A stretch of DNA of 64,000 nucleotides from Metellina segmentata (lineage: Eukaryota > Arthropoda > Arachnida > Araneae > Tetragnathidae). Shown here piece by piece: positions 35,322 through 45,440 of the stretch. Every line of letters begins with the position of its first letter. The first letter of the stretch is position 1. The position numbers and the translations under genes are program-made. The notes beneath the pieces were generated by a model. The model had not been told where the DNA came from and did not search any database. It worked only from the letters and a program-made list of their open reading frames with translations. The stretch spans positions 8,626,137 through 8,690,136 of the forward strand of contig OX375872.1 of assembly GCA_947359465.1 (NCBI GenBank). The letters are read 5' to 3'.

Positions 35322-35514
35322 TTTTTAAAACGAATTTAAAATACTGAATGCATACGTTGAGCCTAACCCTTTTTGCGTGGTAACGAAGTCACGGTCTACA
35401 CAGGAATAATGGCGAGCGGAAGCTTCTGTCTTCGGCACTTCCTTCCCTACTTGGTGTGACGTCACAGACAAGTTTCGGTTCAGAAACAGGGCTTTGTTCG
35501 TCTAGGTGGTGTTG

Positions 35515-36115
35515 GCTTAGGTCGATCAGGCTGGAATGATGCTGACTGGGGACGTATAATGTTTAGCGACGAATCCCCCTTCCAACTACACCTGACTATC
35601 ATCGAAGACGGGTCTGGAGACTCCCAGGGCAGCGTGCCGATCCTGCTTTCACTATTGCACGCCACACGGGCCCTCAACAAGGAGTTATGGTCTGGGGTGC
35701 CATTTCCCTTAATAGCCGGACCCCTTTGGTAGTCATTAGAGGTACACTCACTGCACAGCGGTACGTTGACGACATTCTGAGACCTGTTTTGCTACCGTTC
35801 TTTTCGCAGTACCCTGGGCTTATTTTTCAGCAAGGCTTATTTTTTTATTTTCCAGACCACATTGCTATGAACTGTCTTCAAGCTTGTCAAACACTTCCTT
35901 GGCCAACCAGATCACCAGATCTCACTCCCATCGAGCATGTCTGGGATATGATGGAAAGGCGACTGAATCCGATAGGGAATGTTGATGACGTAGTCCGACA
36001 ATTGGAGCAAATTTGGCAAGAAATACCGCAGGAGAACATCCGGGAGCTTTATCGGTCTATGCCACGCCGTGTGGCAACTTGCATCCAGGCTAGAGGTGGG
36101 TCAACACCTTATTGA
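35515..36115 (+). pseudogene. Tc1 transposase, C-terminal half
   Basis: It resumes with GRSGWNDADWGRIMFSDESP, which holds the first catalytic aspartate (SDES). After frameshifts at about 35590-35690 it continues MVWGAISLNSRTPLVVIRGT. The second catalytic block, normally DNARPH, is destroyed (LIFQQGLFFYFPDH). The third block, SPDLTPIEHVWDMMERRL, is present, as is the usual end CIQARGGSTPY. Loss of the second aspartate plus the stops in the first half make it inactive regardless of the P insertion. Confidence 0.9.
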
Positions 36116-36256
36116 GCTCGTTACTGTAACTCTGAAATAAATCATTCAATTGTTCTGAAATTTTAATAATTTTCTATTCTGTACATAATTTTCCTATCCA
36201 CAAATTTTTGTCTCCATCGGATAACTCCTTCTTGGTGCGTCGATTTTTTTGTTATA

Positions 36257-36740
36257 GAGTGTATTAACTTGTTAATAACTACACAAACTATTCATAACTT
36301 ATTTTTATATAATGTATTTCTTGTGTAATAAACAAAGCCGCCAGGGGAGTTGGTGGTTCAACCCCTCCCCCATTCAGTTGACAAAAATTTTGCTAATATA
36401 TATATACATATAGTGAGTTTTTCACAAATTAATCCCTTGTTAACTACACAAACTTAATTTTAATTAATGTTTTTCTTGTGTAATAAAAATAGCCGTCAGG
36501 GGGTGGGGTGGGGGTTCAACCACTTCCCCATTCAGTTGAGAAAAATTTTGCTAATATATTTATAATGAGTTTTTCACAAATTAATCCCTTGTTAATAACT
36601 ACACAAACTATTCATTACTTAATTTTAAATAATGTTTTTCTTGTGTAATAAATAAATGTAATCGATGAAACAATGGTACATTAGTTCATAGGCGTAGCCA
36701 GTGGGAGTTGGGGGTTCAACCCCCCATTCAGTTCTTCATA
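36257..36740 (+). repeat. Satellite-like array, right part
   Basis: Three units with the same motifs as 30420-30718: TTAATCCCTTGTTAACTACA, CTTGTGTAATAAAAATAGCC and CCCCATTCAGTTGAGAAAAA. It ends with ATGAAACAATGGTACATTAG and CATAGGCGTAGCCAG, the reverse complement of words in the 22925-23690 copies. Confidence 0.85.
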
Positions 36741-39540
36741 AAAGATAATCAAATTTGTTAATGAAGAGCAGCAATCGGATTTTTAAGCTTTATGGCTATT
36801 AGTTAAGCTTTACTTTATTATAACTATTTAAACTAGATTAAATAAAAATAAAAATAATTTTTACACTCATAATATAAATGCCGTATATAAGCCGAGGGAG
36901 CGTGTTTTCTTCAAAAATTTATCCAAGTGGTGAAGCCGAATTTTACGAACTATTCGGAAACTCTTATTAAGACACGGAATTTGAAGGATTTATGACTTAT
37001 TTTTCTTCCGCTTAAAGGACGCATTCAAAACGTAAGTTAAAAGACTTTAAAAATTGGAACAGCTGTTGGATTCGGATAGCACGGAGTAAGAAATAGGGTT
37101 GGTTTCCCTTCACCCGTTGGAGTTGCTATAAAAATCGTCAATCGCTGGTAAAGAATTCGAAGTTTGTGACACCGTACGGAGATCCGAATCCAATAGCTGT
37201 GTCAAAAAATGTTCCCTTTCCAATTGTTATTTCTATGTTCTAATTAATTAAGGGTATTCAATTATTATTTTGTGTGCTATATTTGTCGATAGTTAGCGAT
37301 TTATCGCTTGCGCCCGGCTAACGGAAATGTACTTTTTTTTTTGCGAAATTAGCGGATCCGTATATAAGCCGACCCCCTCCCCCCACAATCTTTAGCTTTA
37401 GAAAAAGTTCCAAAAATTGTCGGCTTATTAATGGAAATCTACGTAAATGCACGACAAAAGTGAAATTTTTATTTACTTGATTTTTTTTTATGTTTAACTT
37501 GAAATATGATGTTTGAAGAACCAACTAGGAAAATGTTTAAACGTTTTATCACAGCAAAAACTGATTAATTTTGTTCGAATGTTCATGAAGTTTTAGTGAC
37601 TAGTTTTCTATTCTTCTTAATTTAATGATAATCTAAAAATCTGAATGTATGTGCATTCTTACCAATGATGTTTTTTATTTCAATAATTGTAATATATGTT
37701 GTCATTGATTTACTGTATTTTGTTTCACAAATTTTAAAAACAGATGGTTCGGATTAACCAAACTCGGATGAACGGGGGGTTTGAATTAGCAAGGTTTTAG
37801 TGTAATTAAAGACTATCCTTAAATAATTTGTTGTTAAACCAAACAATGTGTTTCTCATGCATGATACTATAAAACAACATTGTTTAAAACGACTTTGTTT
37901 GAAATAAAAGTGACTAACATTTGCTGGACGCAAAATTTTTAATAATTTTATCAATATGTTCTACGAAAAAGTATCAATATACCGTGTGATTTTTAACATA
38001 AAAATACGAAAATTTCCCCGAGTCACCAGATGCTTCACCATTTTATTGGTGTACAGTTCATACTTTTCGGGACTGAACTCCCCCCCCCCTCCCCTCAGTC
38101 ATCAACCCTAGTCACACTTGTGCTTCTGAGTAATACAAGGGTCCGCGCAAAGCAATTCTCTATAATACACTCGTCAAATAGAGATTTTTGGTGGTTCATT
38201 TCCTTTTCGACATACATTTATATATTACTCATTAAGTTCTGCTAGTTTCACTTTATAATCATGGTTTCTTAACACCCTACATATTATTAGAAAACTAAAT
38301 TCCTTAAGGGTGAGAGGACATATTCTCTTACAGAGATGTTGTGGTAAACCTTATCCACAGCACATCTTCTGTACTTCTGCTTTAAGATGTTTCAGAATTA
38401 AAAATATTGCATACTTCCTTTAGGTATTTATATCAAGAGTGCTGTTAATCACGAATATTTATACATTACTCTTCCCCGCATTTTGATTTATGATGTCATG
38501 TGTTTACCATTACTGTTTCTAGTAAATATATATTCTAATCAGTTACAACAGCTTGATGTGATCTTTTATAATACGCAGTAATTGACCCAATTGCCTCTGA
38601 GTTATTACGCTGCTCGTTTCGTACCTATCCCTGTCTATTGTGATGTCCCTTTATAGTTAGTAAATATCTTGTTGGACTTGGAAGTACACTCTTATTCCTT
38701 TATTACAAGACGTAACAAAAAATAACAGTGCGAGAGCATTATTGCAGTTTAAAGGTAAGACGTATTTGATGCAACTCATGTTAGAATTTAAATAATAATT
38801 TCGGGAGATGACTTTTTTTACAAAAAAAAAAGTCAATAGAAACGTTAATGTGAAAAGTATAAGGTTTTTTTTCTCTTGTTGACATTACAACAGTGATGTT
38901 TCTACCAACACTGATGAATGATATCATGTTTTAATCTAATCATAAATATTACAGTTGCATGTAGTTATTCACAAGTATATAGTTAATACACTTTAAAAAA
39001 AATTGTGCGCACTCATAGACGACAGAATCAGAACCGAGAGAATATTTTCCGTTATTCTTCAAGCAAATCAAGTTTAAATCTGAGAAGTTACGAAAAAAAA
39101 TCGACGTTTTAACTTCTAATTGAAATGTGTATTGTAAATTTAAAATTCACCATAAAAACATCTAGTAAATATTGTATGAACTATGGGGTTCCGCCCCCTG
39201 CTTGCGAACCCCGGGGGATTGTTTGGAAATCCTATTTGGTTTGCTTCGCAAACCAACATTTTCTTTTCGCAACTTATTTCTCTTTTCTTTATTTTAACAC
39301 TTAATGTATCAGTAACGCATCAGTAAAAAACCTTCTCCATCTTGTTTCCTCTGCAATTTTAAATAGACCATGTTAATCTCTTAATTTTCTGATCTCTACT
39401 TTCTCGGGAAGCTGTCTGAGAATAGAGTGAAAAAAAACGAGCCTTTTTTCCTCTCCAACTTAAAAAAAAATCGTTGCTATGATAAATTTGACATCTGGCA
39501 AATAGGTTAGTCAGAAAATGTAATCTTCATTTCAGTGAAG
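36741..39540. other. Gene-free stretch with scattered repeat ends
   Basis: CCGTATATAAGCCGA occurs twice in the same orientation (36883 and 37358), suggesting pieces of one repeat. 38045-38100 is the inverted relative of 1485-1560. 39180-39270 is GC-rich with a small palindrome, GGTTTGCTTCGCAAACC. No protein or RNA gene is recognised. Confidence 0.45.
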
Positions 39541-40490
39541 TAGAATGAATGCTATCGCTCCGCGGTCTAAAAAATACGAAATTTGTATTGCCAACTTTTG
39601 ACTGTATCGAATTTATTTATGAACCAATTTTAAAAGTAATTTTACCGTAAGAAAAAGTGTATTGTAAGCTTTCACGTGGTATTTTCAAATTTTAAAACTA
39701 ATAGTATTAAGCTACACATATTAGTATTAAGCTACACATATGACAGTTTTAGTTTTGTGCATCGGTACTTACGATCTTAAAGTCCCGAAATTTTTATATG
39801 ACCAACTTATCATTGCATCGAAATTTTATTTATTAACCAATTTCCAAAATAAATGTACCATACGAAAGAGTATATTTTAAGGTTTTCAGTGATGCTTTCA
39901 AATTTAAAAAATAATGTATAAGCTATAGATATGACAGTCAATAAAAATTGACGAAAATTTCCCAATATTTCATAATTGGTACGACCAACTTTAGATCGCA
40001 TCGAATTTATTTATTAACCAATTTCAAAAATAATAGTTCCGTAAGAAAGAGTACATTCCAAGGTTTAGTGTGCCGACCAACCGGTATAGTGGTTAAGGTG
40101 TTAGCCTCAAGATCGGAAGGTTCCTGGTTCGAATCCGGGTCCGGGCATGGATGTTTGTAAACGTATGGTGTAGAGGCGGCTGGTGCACCTTAAATCTGTC
40201 GTGGCCGAAAGTCCTCACGTTGGGTTGGCGTGGAAGTTTGGAGAGTGGGGTGCCAGCTCAGGTGTTGCTTCGTCATCTGACCGTGGTTCAAAATTACGAG
40301 GTGTTGTCCTCGATTCTTTCCCTTAAGGGACTGATCCCGGACCGTCGTCAATAGCCCGTTGTGTTGCTCTGGTACGACGTTAACTAAAATTACCATTACC
40401 AAGGTTTAGTGCGATGTTTTTAAATATAAAAACTAATAGTAATAAGCTATAGATATGACAGTTTATCAAAAAACAACGAAAATGTACCGG
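39541..40490. repeat. Tandem repeat, ~181-bp unit, three copies
   Basis: Units share, in order, a CGAATTTATTTATTAACCAA word, CCGTAAGAAAGAGTA, AAGGTTT...GATG and AATAAGCTATAGATATGACA. Marker positions are 39621, 39834 and 40015. The first unit is longer because ATTAGTATTAAGCTACACAT is itself duplicated (about 39700-39739). The third unit is split by a SINE. Outer flanks (about 39380-39480 and 40715-40830) also resemble each other, so a larger repeat may be involved. Confidence 0.85.
40071..40398 (+). mobile_element. tRNA-derived SINE, full length (tail type A)
   Basis: Flanked by the perfect 13-bp duplication CCAAGGTTTAGTG (40058-40070 and 40399-40411). The tRNA-like head holds GGTATAGTGGTTAAGGTGTTAG (A-box region) and GGTTCGAATCC (B box), then ACGTATGGTGTAGAGGCGGC and the shared body. 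The tail contains CCTTAAGGGACTGATCCCGG and ends TTAACTAAAATTACCATTA. It looks younger than the 10736 copy and sits inside the 181-bp tandem array. Confidence 0.96.
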
Positions 40491-40830
40491 TTTTTCCCGA
40501 ATTTCAAAAAAACATAACCAGGAACCAAATTGGAATTTCTAAAATAGCTCGACGAGCTGCAAAAATCTACGTTTAGAAGCACTCTAAAAAATCACGACCG
40601 AAGACGGAAAATTTGTACGTCTTTCGCTTAGACACTTAATAAATCCTAAACTAATAACCGGATCGGAAAAAAAATCTTATTTTTCGTGTTCCCTGTACTA
40701 TTTTGATCGAACCATGTAAATTTCGTAATTTTCTGATCCGTACTTTCTCGGAAAACTGTCTACGAATCGAGCAAAAAAAAAAGTGAGTTTTCAATCCTGC
40801 GACGGCGGCAATGATTTTTTAATATAGAGC

Positions 40831-41048
40831 GATAAAAAAAAAAATTTGTGATTTTTAAAAATCAAGTGTTAATTAATGAACATGTATAAAAAAGTAATTA
40901 ACTTTTAATAATTGATATAAATTAAACATACTAATATAATTATAGTAATATATTTAATTCAATATTTCCCTTTTTATGGGGTACAATACAAACTTTTTGG
41001 GAAGATCACCCCCTCCCCCTTTTTCAACAATCCTAGTTACGCCTATGC
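40831..41048. other. Unassigned stretch with a repeat end
   Basis: Near 40995-41045 the words ccccctccccc and CCTAGTTACGCCTATG belong to the same GC-rich end as the 23090 and 36700 satellite units. No gene is seen. Confidence 0.4.
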
Positions 41049-41079
41049 CAGTGGAGAGAAGAGACGTTATTACACGGTG

Positions 41080-41154
41080 ACCAGGCTCAGGACGCCCTCG
41101 ACAGACCAGTCGTCTTGAAGACCATCACATCATTCGAAACGCACGTGTAGAGCC
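41080..41154 (+). pseudogene. Tc1 transposase fragment 1
   Basis: Reads SGRPRQTSRLEDHHIIRNAR followed by VEP, the DNA-binding domain with GRPR hook of Tc1 transposases. It then breaks at the 1346-bp insertion and continues at 42509. Confidence 0.88.
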
Positions 41155-42500
41155 TAGAGTGCCTATATAATAAGAGTGGCGACATACGGGAAACACTTTC
41201 TGATTGGCTTAGAGACCTTTTCTACCGCCCGAAGCGGTATTTTCCCAGCTCCCGTAGACTTAACATGGGAACTTTTTGTGTGTTCGAGAAAAACGTGTGT
41301 ATATTAAATCAAAAAGAAAATATAGCTTATTCGTGTTCCATTTCGTGTTCTAGAATGTTTATTTATAATTATTTTAATGTTTTGTCAGTGTAAATTTGAA
41401 GACTTTTTAAGTAAATAGCTTTTTTTGAACAACATGCTGTTTCCCGCTACTTTGGCGATGTAAACATCGCGCCAAAGGCAGTTAGCAAGTTTTAAACTTT
41501 TGATGATGCGTTGTTTTTTTTAGCTGTTTCCTTATTATAGGTTTTCAATAACCTAAGCCGAATTGAATCATCAGAAAAGCAGAGAGTAAATTGCAGCAAT
41601 GCTTTATATAAAAAGAATAAAAGAAATGTTTATATAAAAGTGTTATTTTTGATGCGAACTTTCATCTTTATTTTGCTGCTAGATCTCGGAACAAAACCAC
41701 CACATCAACATTTATCTGTGAATTGGATATAAATGCGTACAAATGCTGTTAATTATTTTTTATCTTGAGATTATTCTTGTATGTTTAGGCCAATATTTGC
41801 TCATAATTTAGTTTCAATCTGTTAATTCTATTTTTCATATGAAAATGTGGTAGATTTTTTAACAAATGTGTACTGATGGTGTTGATTATTTTTGGAATTA
41901 CATGTCTTTTGACTTGTATAAACGGATAAAACTTAAAATTAAATTTAAGTGGGTTAAAATTTTGTGTTATGCATTAAAAAGGTCAAATAAAAATGTTCAG
42001 TATCTTTTCTGGTTCGGTTAATATAAGGAAAGGATTAATCACACTAAAAGAAACTAAATGTGTTGAACAGTTGGTTGAAAGAAAGTTTTATTTTAAGGAA
42101 CTATCCATTAATAGTAGGACATTTCAAATCTATTTTTTATTTAATGTTATAAAATTAATGCGTAAACTTCTATCACACAGCATGGAAAGAATTTAAAGAA
42201 AAAACTTGTGCCTGAGAGAAACAACACATCAGATCTTATTTTATTCAACACTGAAGTTATAAGCTTAACTTTATTAATTTTCTTGTTAATATTCACGAAA
42301 ACAAGTTCAATAAGTCGTGAGCATAAAAATTACGGGACATAAACACTATCGCCAAAAGAAAGAGAGAGGAGGAAATGTGGGAAACCGATTGAAGAAACAT
42401 ATTCGCCCAGCAACCGATTCTGGTAGAAAAATGGCTGCCGCGCATGTGCATTGGGCCAAATTTGGTCCCTTGTCGCCACTCTTATTATATAGGCACTCTA
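41155..42500. mobile_element. 1346-bp non-autonomous element, 30-bp TIR, 8-bp TSD
   Basis: Both ends begin TAGAGTGCCTATATAATAAG and match perfectly for 30 bases through gagtggcgaca. The perfect flanking 8-bp duplication is GTAGAGCC (41147-41154 and 42501-42508). No transposase similarity is seen. A palindrome, GGCGATGTAAACATCGCGCC, lies near 41455. An 8-bp duplication would fit hAT or P; the end sequence alone does not decide. Confidence 0.93.
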
Positions 42501-42508
42501 GTAGAGCC

Positions 42509-42555
42509 AACTGCCTCATTGGCAGCTATCCCAGACACAGCAGCACCTTCACTAC
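42509..42555 (+). pseudogene. Tc1 transposase fragment 2
   Basis: A 47-bp island between two insertions that reads TASLAAIPDTAAPSL, the Tc1 linker. It continues at 49964 after the Mutator-like element. Its last nine bases, CTTCACTAC, are the duplicated target. Confidence 0.8.
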
Positions 42556-42699
42556 ACTAGCCTTTAAATTCCGCATGTCACAGAAGGAACCGAAATTTCG
42601 CGCATGCGCAGATTAAAGGGACCGTTCACGGATGGAACTGGGAAAGGGATGAAGGGAAAAATAGTTTTCCCTACATCGTCAATCGAAATCGACACGGCA

Positions 42700-44091
42700 G
42701 TAATCAACTGCTGACTTACGAACTAGGTTATTGATTGATTAAATTAATTATATTACGTTAGCACAGAAATGAAATAGCTTTACTTTTAATAAAGCAGTAT
42801 GCTTATGTTGCATAATAGACTGACTTGAGGACATTTGTTTGACAAATTATTTTACGTCATGAGAAATTAAATAGTTTTACTTTTAAGGAAGCAGTCCGCA
42901 GTGTGTTTATAATGTTGCATTTCTGAGTGAAATATCTAAAGATAGGTTAACATAAAGTTTTTTTTGGTTCAGCGAATGCATACTTTCATCTTCATTCCCC
43001 CACTGTTCCTTTATTCAGCATGTATAATGAATTTTCATTCAAAAATATATATAATTCTTTGCTTGCATGTGTTGTTGGTGAAGAAAGTAAATTTGTGCAA
43101 AAAAAAAGGTATGAAATGTAATTATGTCTGATTATTTAAAATACTTTAAATCAAATGGAAGATACCAATCCTAAGTACTTGTTAGATATCTTTCAAAAAT
43201 TCCATTAGTGTTTGTTTTAGTGCAATTAATTATCCTTAATTTTGTTTCTATTATTTTTGTGATTGTAAATAAACATTAGTTTTGATATTTAAAAATGTGT
43301 TTGTCTCCAACTCACTTTAATACTAGTATTAATAAAAAAAACCTGTTTGAATCAGTTATTATAAATGTAGAATGGATTTAGTTTCTTACTCTAACATATT
43401 TGTATTCTAAAGTAAAATTGTTAAATGATTTTTGCTATTCTTTATTCTTCAAAATAGTTTACTAGTACATATTACACAAGTTTAATACCTTGACCCTAAA
43501 TTTAAAGTGCAGTAAATTTTTGATTATCCAGTCTTTCTTTTCAACAAGATGTAGAAAAAAAAAATTAACTTTTTAACTAGGCTTTTGTAGATAAAATAAG
43601 TTTGGATAATCATAGTTGATATTTTGTTAAAAAGCAAATAGTAAAAAGAAATTAGCAGTAAAAAATTACTTTTGCTTATACAATGTTTTCCTTCTTATTT
43701 TCAAGAGGTTTGATGTCTTCCATAAGTTAAAATGAAAAAATATTAAACTGATTAAAAATTGTCCATGTCCTGCTTATCAAATTGACCAAAACTAATTGGT
43801 AAACAAATTTCTTAATGTATTTGCACACCACATTATTGATAAAATATAGGAACTCTACATTGTGAACTCACTTATAAATAAATAGCTTTATTGTCATTTT
43901 TGCTTATAGAAATGTTACTCCAACATTTCAAGCAAGTTCTACTATGTAAAAAATATTGTCTTTATATTCTTAGTATAAAGTAAGTTCCTATGAATGTAAA
44001 AAAAAAATACTTGGATATACTTATTAACATGATTTAAATTTTTAAGGCCTAATTTCTATGTGGATATTGATATTTCTGTTATCATATAAAA
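42700..44091. other. Non-coding interior of the Mutator-like element
   Basis: AT-rich, with no coding similarity on either strand. It is presumably untranslated element sequence. Confidence 0.5.
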
Positions 44092-44852
44092 CATTGGTTC
44101 CCAACCTTTTAGTAACTGCATACCACTTGAAATTTTTGGCATAACACCAGTCTTATATTTTTTTAGAAACATAAATCTAATGTCAGAAAAGTGCCTAATG
44201 ACTTGTTCAATTTTAATTAAAATACTAAGAAAGCTTCATATTTTATGATTAATGCACTTGTATTTCATATTAATGATGTTTTAATAAAGAAAAAATAAAA
44301 CGATTATTGAAAATTACAGTTTTATTTTTTACTCACAGGTCTAAAAACAAATAATTAGTACAAATTAAGCAAACAAAGATTAACATTATAAAAAATCAAT
44401 TTTTAGTGCAAAACGTGTTGTTTGTCTTTTATTAAAATATCAATATCAGGAGCAATGGAACTTAACTTCACTCGCAAGTCCTCTTCAACACTTACTGTTT
44501 CGATATTTGTTTTTATATACAAAAGTTCAGAAAAACCACTTTTACACAAGTAACTAGTAACAAATGGCATAAGACAGGGAGAGATATCAACTTAATGTCG
44601 CCGAGATAGCCATTATATAGAAATAGATAATCAACAACAAAGTTTCTCTTAACTAATGTGCTACTGTTAGCGTTATTTATTACAATGTAATAAAAACGTT
44701 AATCCCAAATTGATTTGATATAGTCCCATTTTTCCTATAACGTGGTTGTACATACTAAAAATCGAACAAACTTGGTAGAATATTTGGGTTGCTCGTATCA
44801 TCCTTGCGTACTACCTGAAACGTTGCTGCGTACCACCGGTTGGGAATCCCTG
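44092..44852 (-). mobile_element. hAT remnant, 761 bp, near-perfect 8-bp TSD
   Basis: The left end CATTGGTTCCCAACC and the reverse-complemented right end CAGGGATTCCCAACC are imperfect hAT inverted repeats. Flanks are ATATAAAA (44084-44091) and ATATATAA (44853-44860), 7 of 8 matching. The interior keeps only the C-terminal transposase coding end. It lies in the Mutator-like element. Confidence 0.85.
44403..44563 (-). pseudogene. hAT transposase C-terminal remnant
   Basis: The minus strand reads TSYLCKSGFSELLYIKTNIE, then VEEDLRVKLSSIAPDIDILI. This matches the YLCExGFSxLxxIKT...LxVxLSxIxPxIxxL end of ZBED5/SCAND3-like hAT transposases. No stop occurs within this stretch, but the N-terminal 80 percent is missing. 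Confidence 0.8.
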
Positions 44853-45440
44853 ATATATAACATTAGGGAAAACAATAAAAATTGGTTTTATGTTTATTGT
44901 ACAAAAAAGTTACATAGGAAGTGACGGAAGTATTGCATAACTCTCTAGGACAAAAAGCATTTATTAAAATAATATAAAAATACTTACACTTTGCACAATT
45001 AAAAACCTTTTCATGTTATTTAATTTCACAAGTCTTTCTAATGCTTGCTTTTCCAGTTTGAATGAAGTGAATTACTCCACATTTATTGACGAGAAATTGT
45101 TGATAAAAGCTCATTTCTTCTTATTTTGGTATTTTAATTCTTTTGAGATCAAGTGCACTGCTCAATAATATCTTCCGAGTTTTTTCATACAGTACAACTC
45201 GCTTATAACGAGCCCTGTTTTAACGAGGATATCGGAAATACTTAGTTGGTACACTGTTACGTCTATTATGGGATCATAACTCGCTTTTAACGAGCAAACC
45301 CCGGTTATAGCAAACAATATTTTTGTGATTCATAAAATTTCTATTGACTTCCACTTCTTCAGCTCAGCTAATGCTTTCATGGAAACGAATTCTACAAGTG
45401 TCATCCAGCCTATGGACCAAGGGGTCATCAGAAGTTTTAA

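Larger units (their letters stand above)
31366..35514 (-). mobile_element. P element (THAP-domain type), 4149 bp, inside Tc1
   Basis: The inverted ends start CAACACCACCTAGACG. Both ends then repeat a subterminal block, GACGTCA-x-A-x-CAAGTAGGGAA (about 31403-31430, and inverted about 35448-35470). Flanking bases are GCTTAGC (31359-31365) and GCTTAGG (35515-35521), an imperfect 7-base duplication; P elements usually make 8. The minus strand encodes a THAP-type transposase with one intron and several frameshifts, so the copy is non-functional. Confidence 0.9.
30721..36254 (+). mobile_element. Tc1-like element split by a P element
   Basis: The inverted ends read TAACAAAAACATCGACGCAC and, reverse-complemented at the right, TAACAAAAAAATCGACGCAC, continuing CAAGAAGG. 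The element is flanked by TA on both sides (30719-30720 and 36255-36256), as expected for Tc1/mariner. Total length is 5534 bp, of which about 4.15 kb is the nested P element, leaving a normal-sized Tc1 of about 1.4 kb. It sits in the satellite array and so post-dates it. Confidence 0.93.

Noticed and set aside
40073..40145. Functional tRNA gene
   Set aside because: The head has A and B boxes but continues into the conserved SINE body, and the whole unit has a 13-bp target duplication. The anticodon arm pairing is not convincing.
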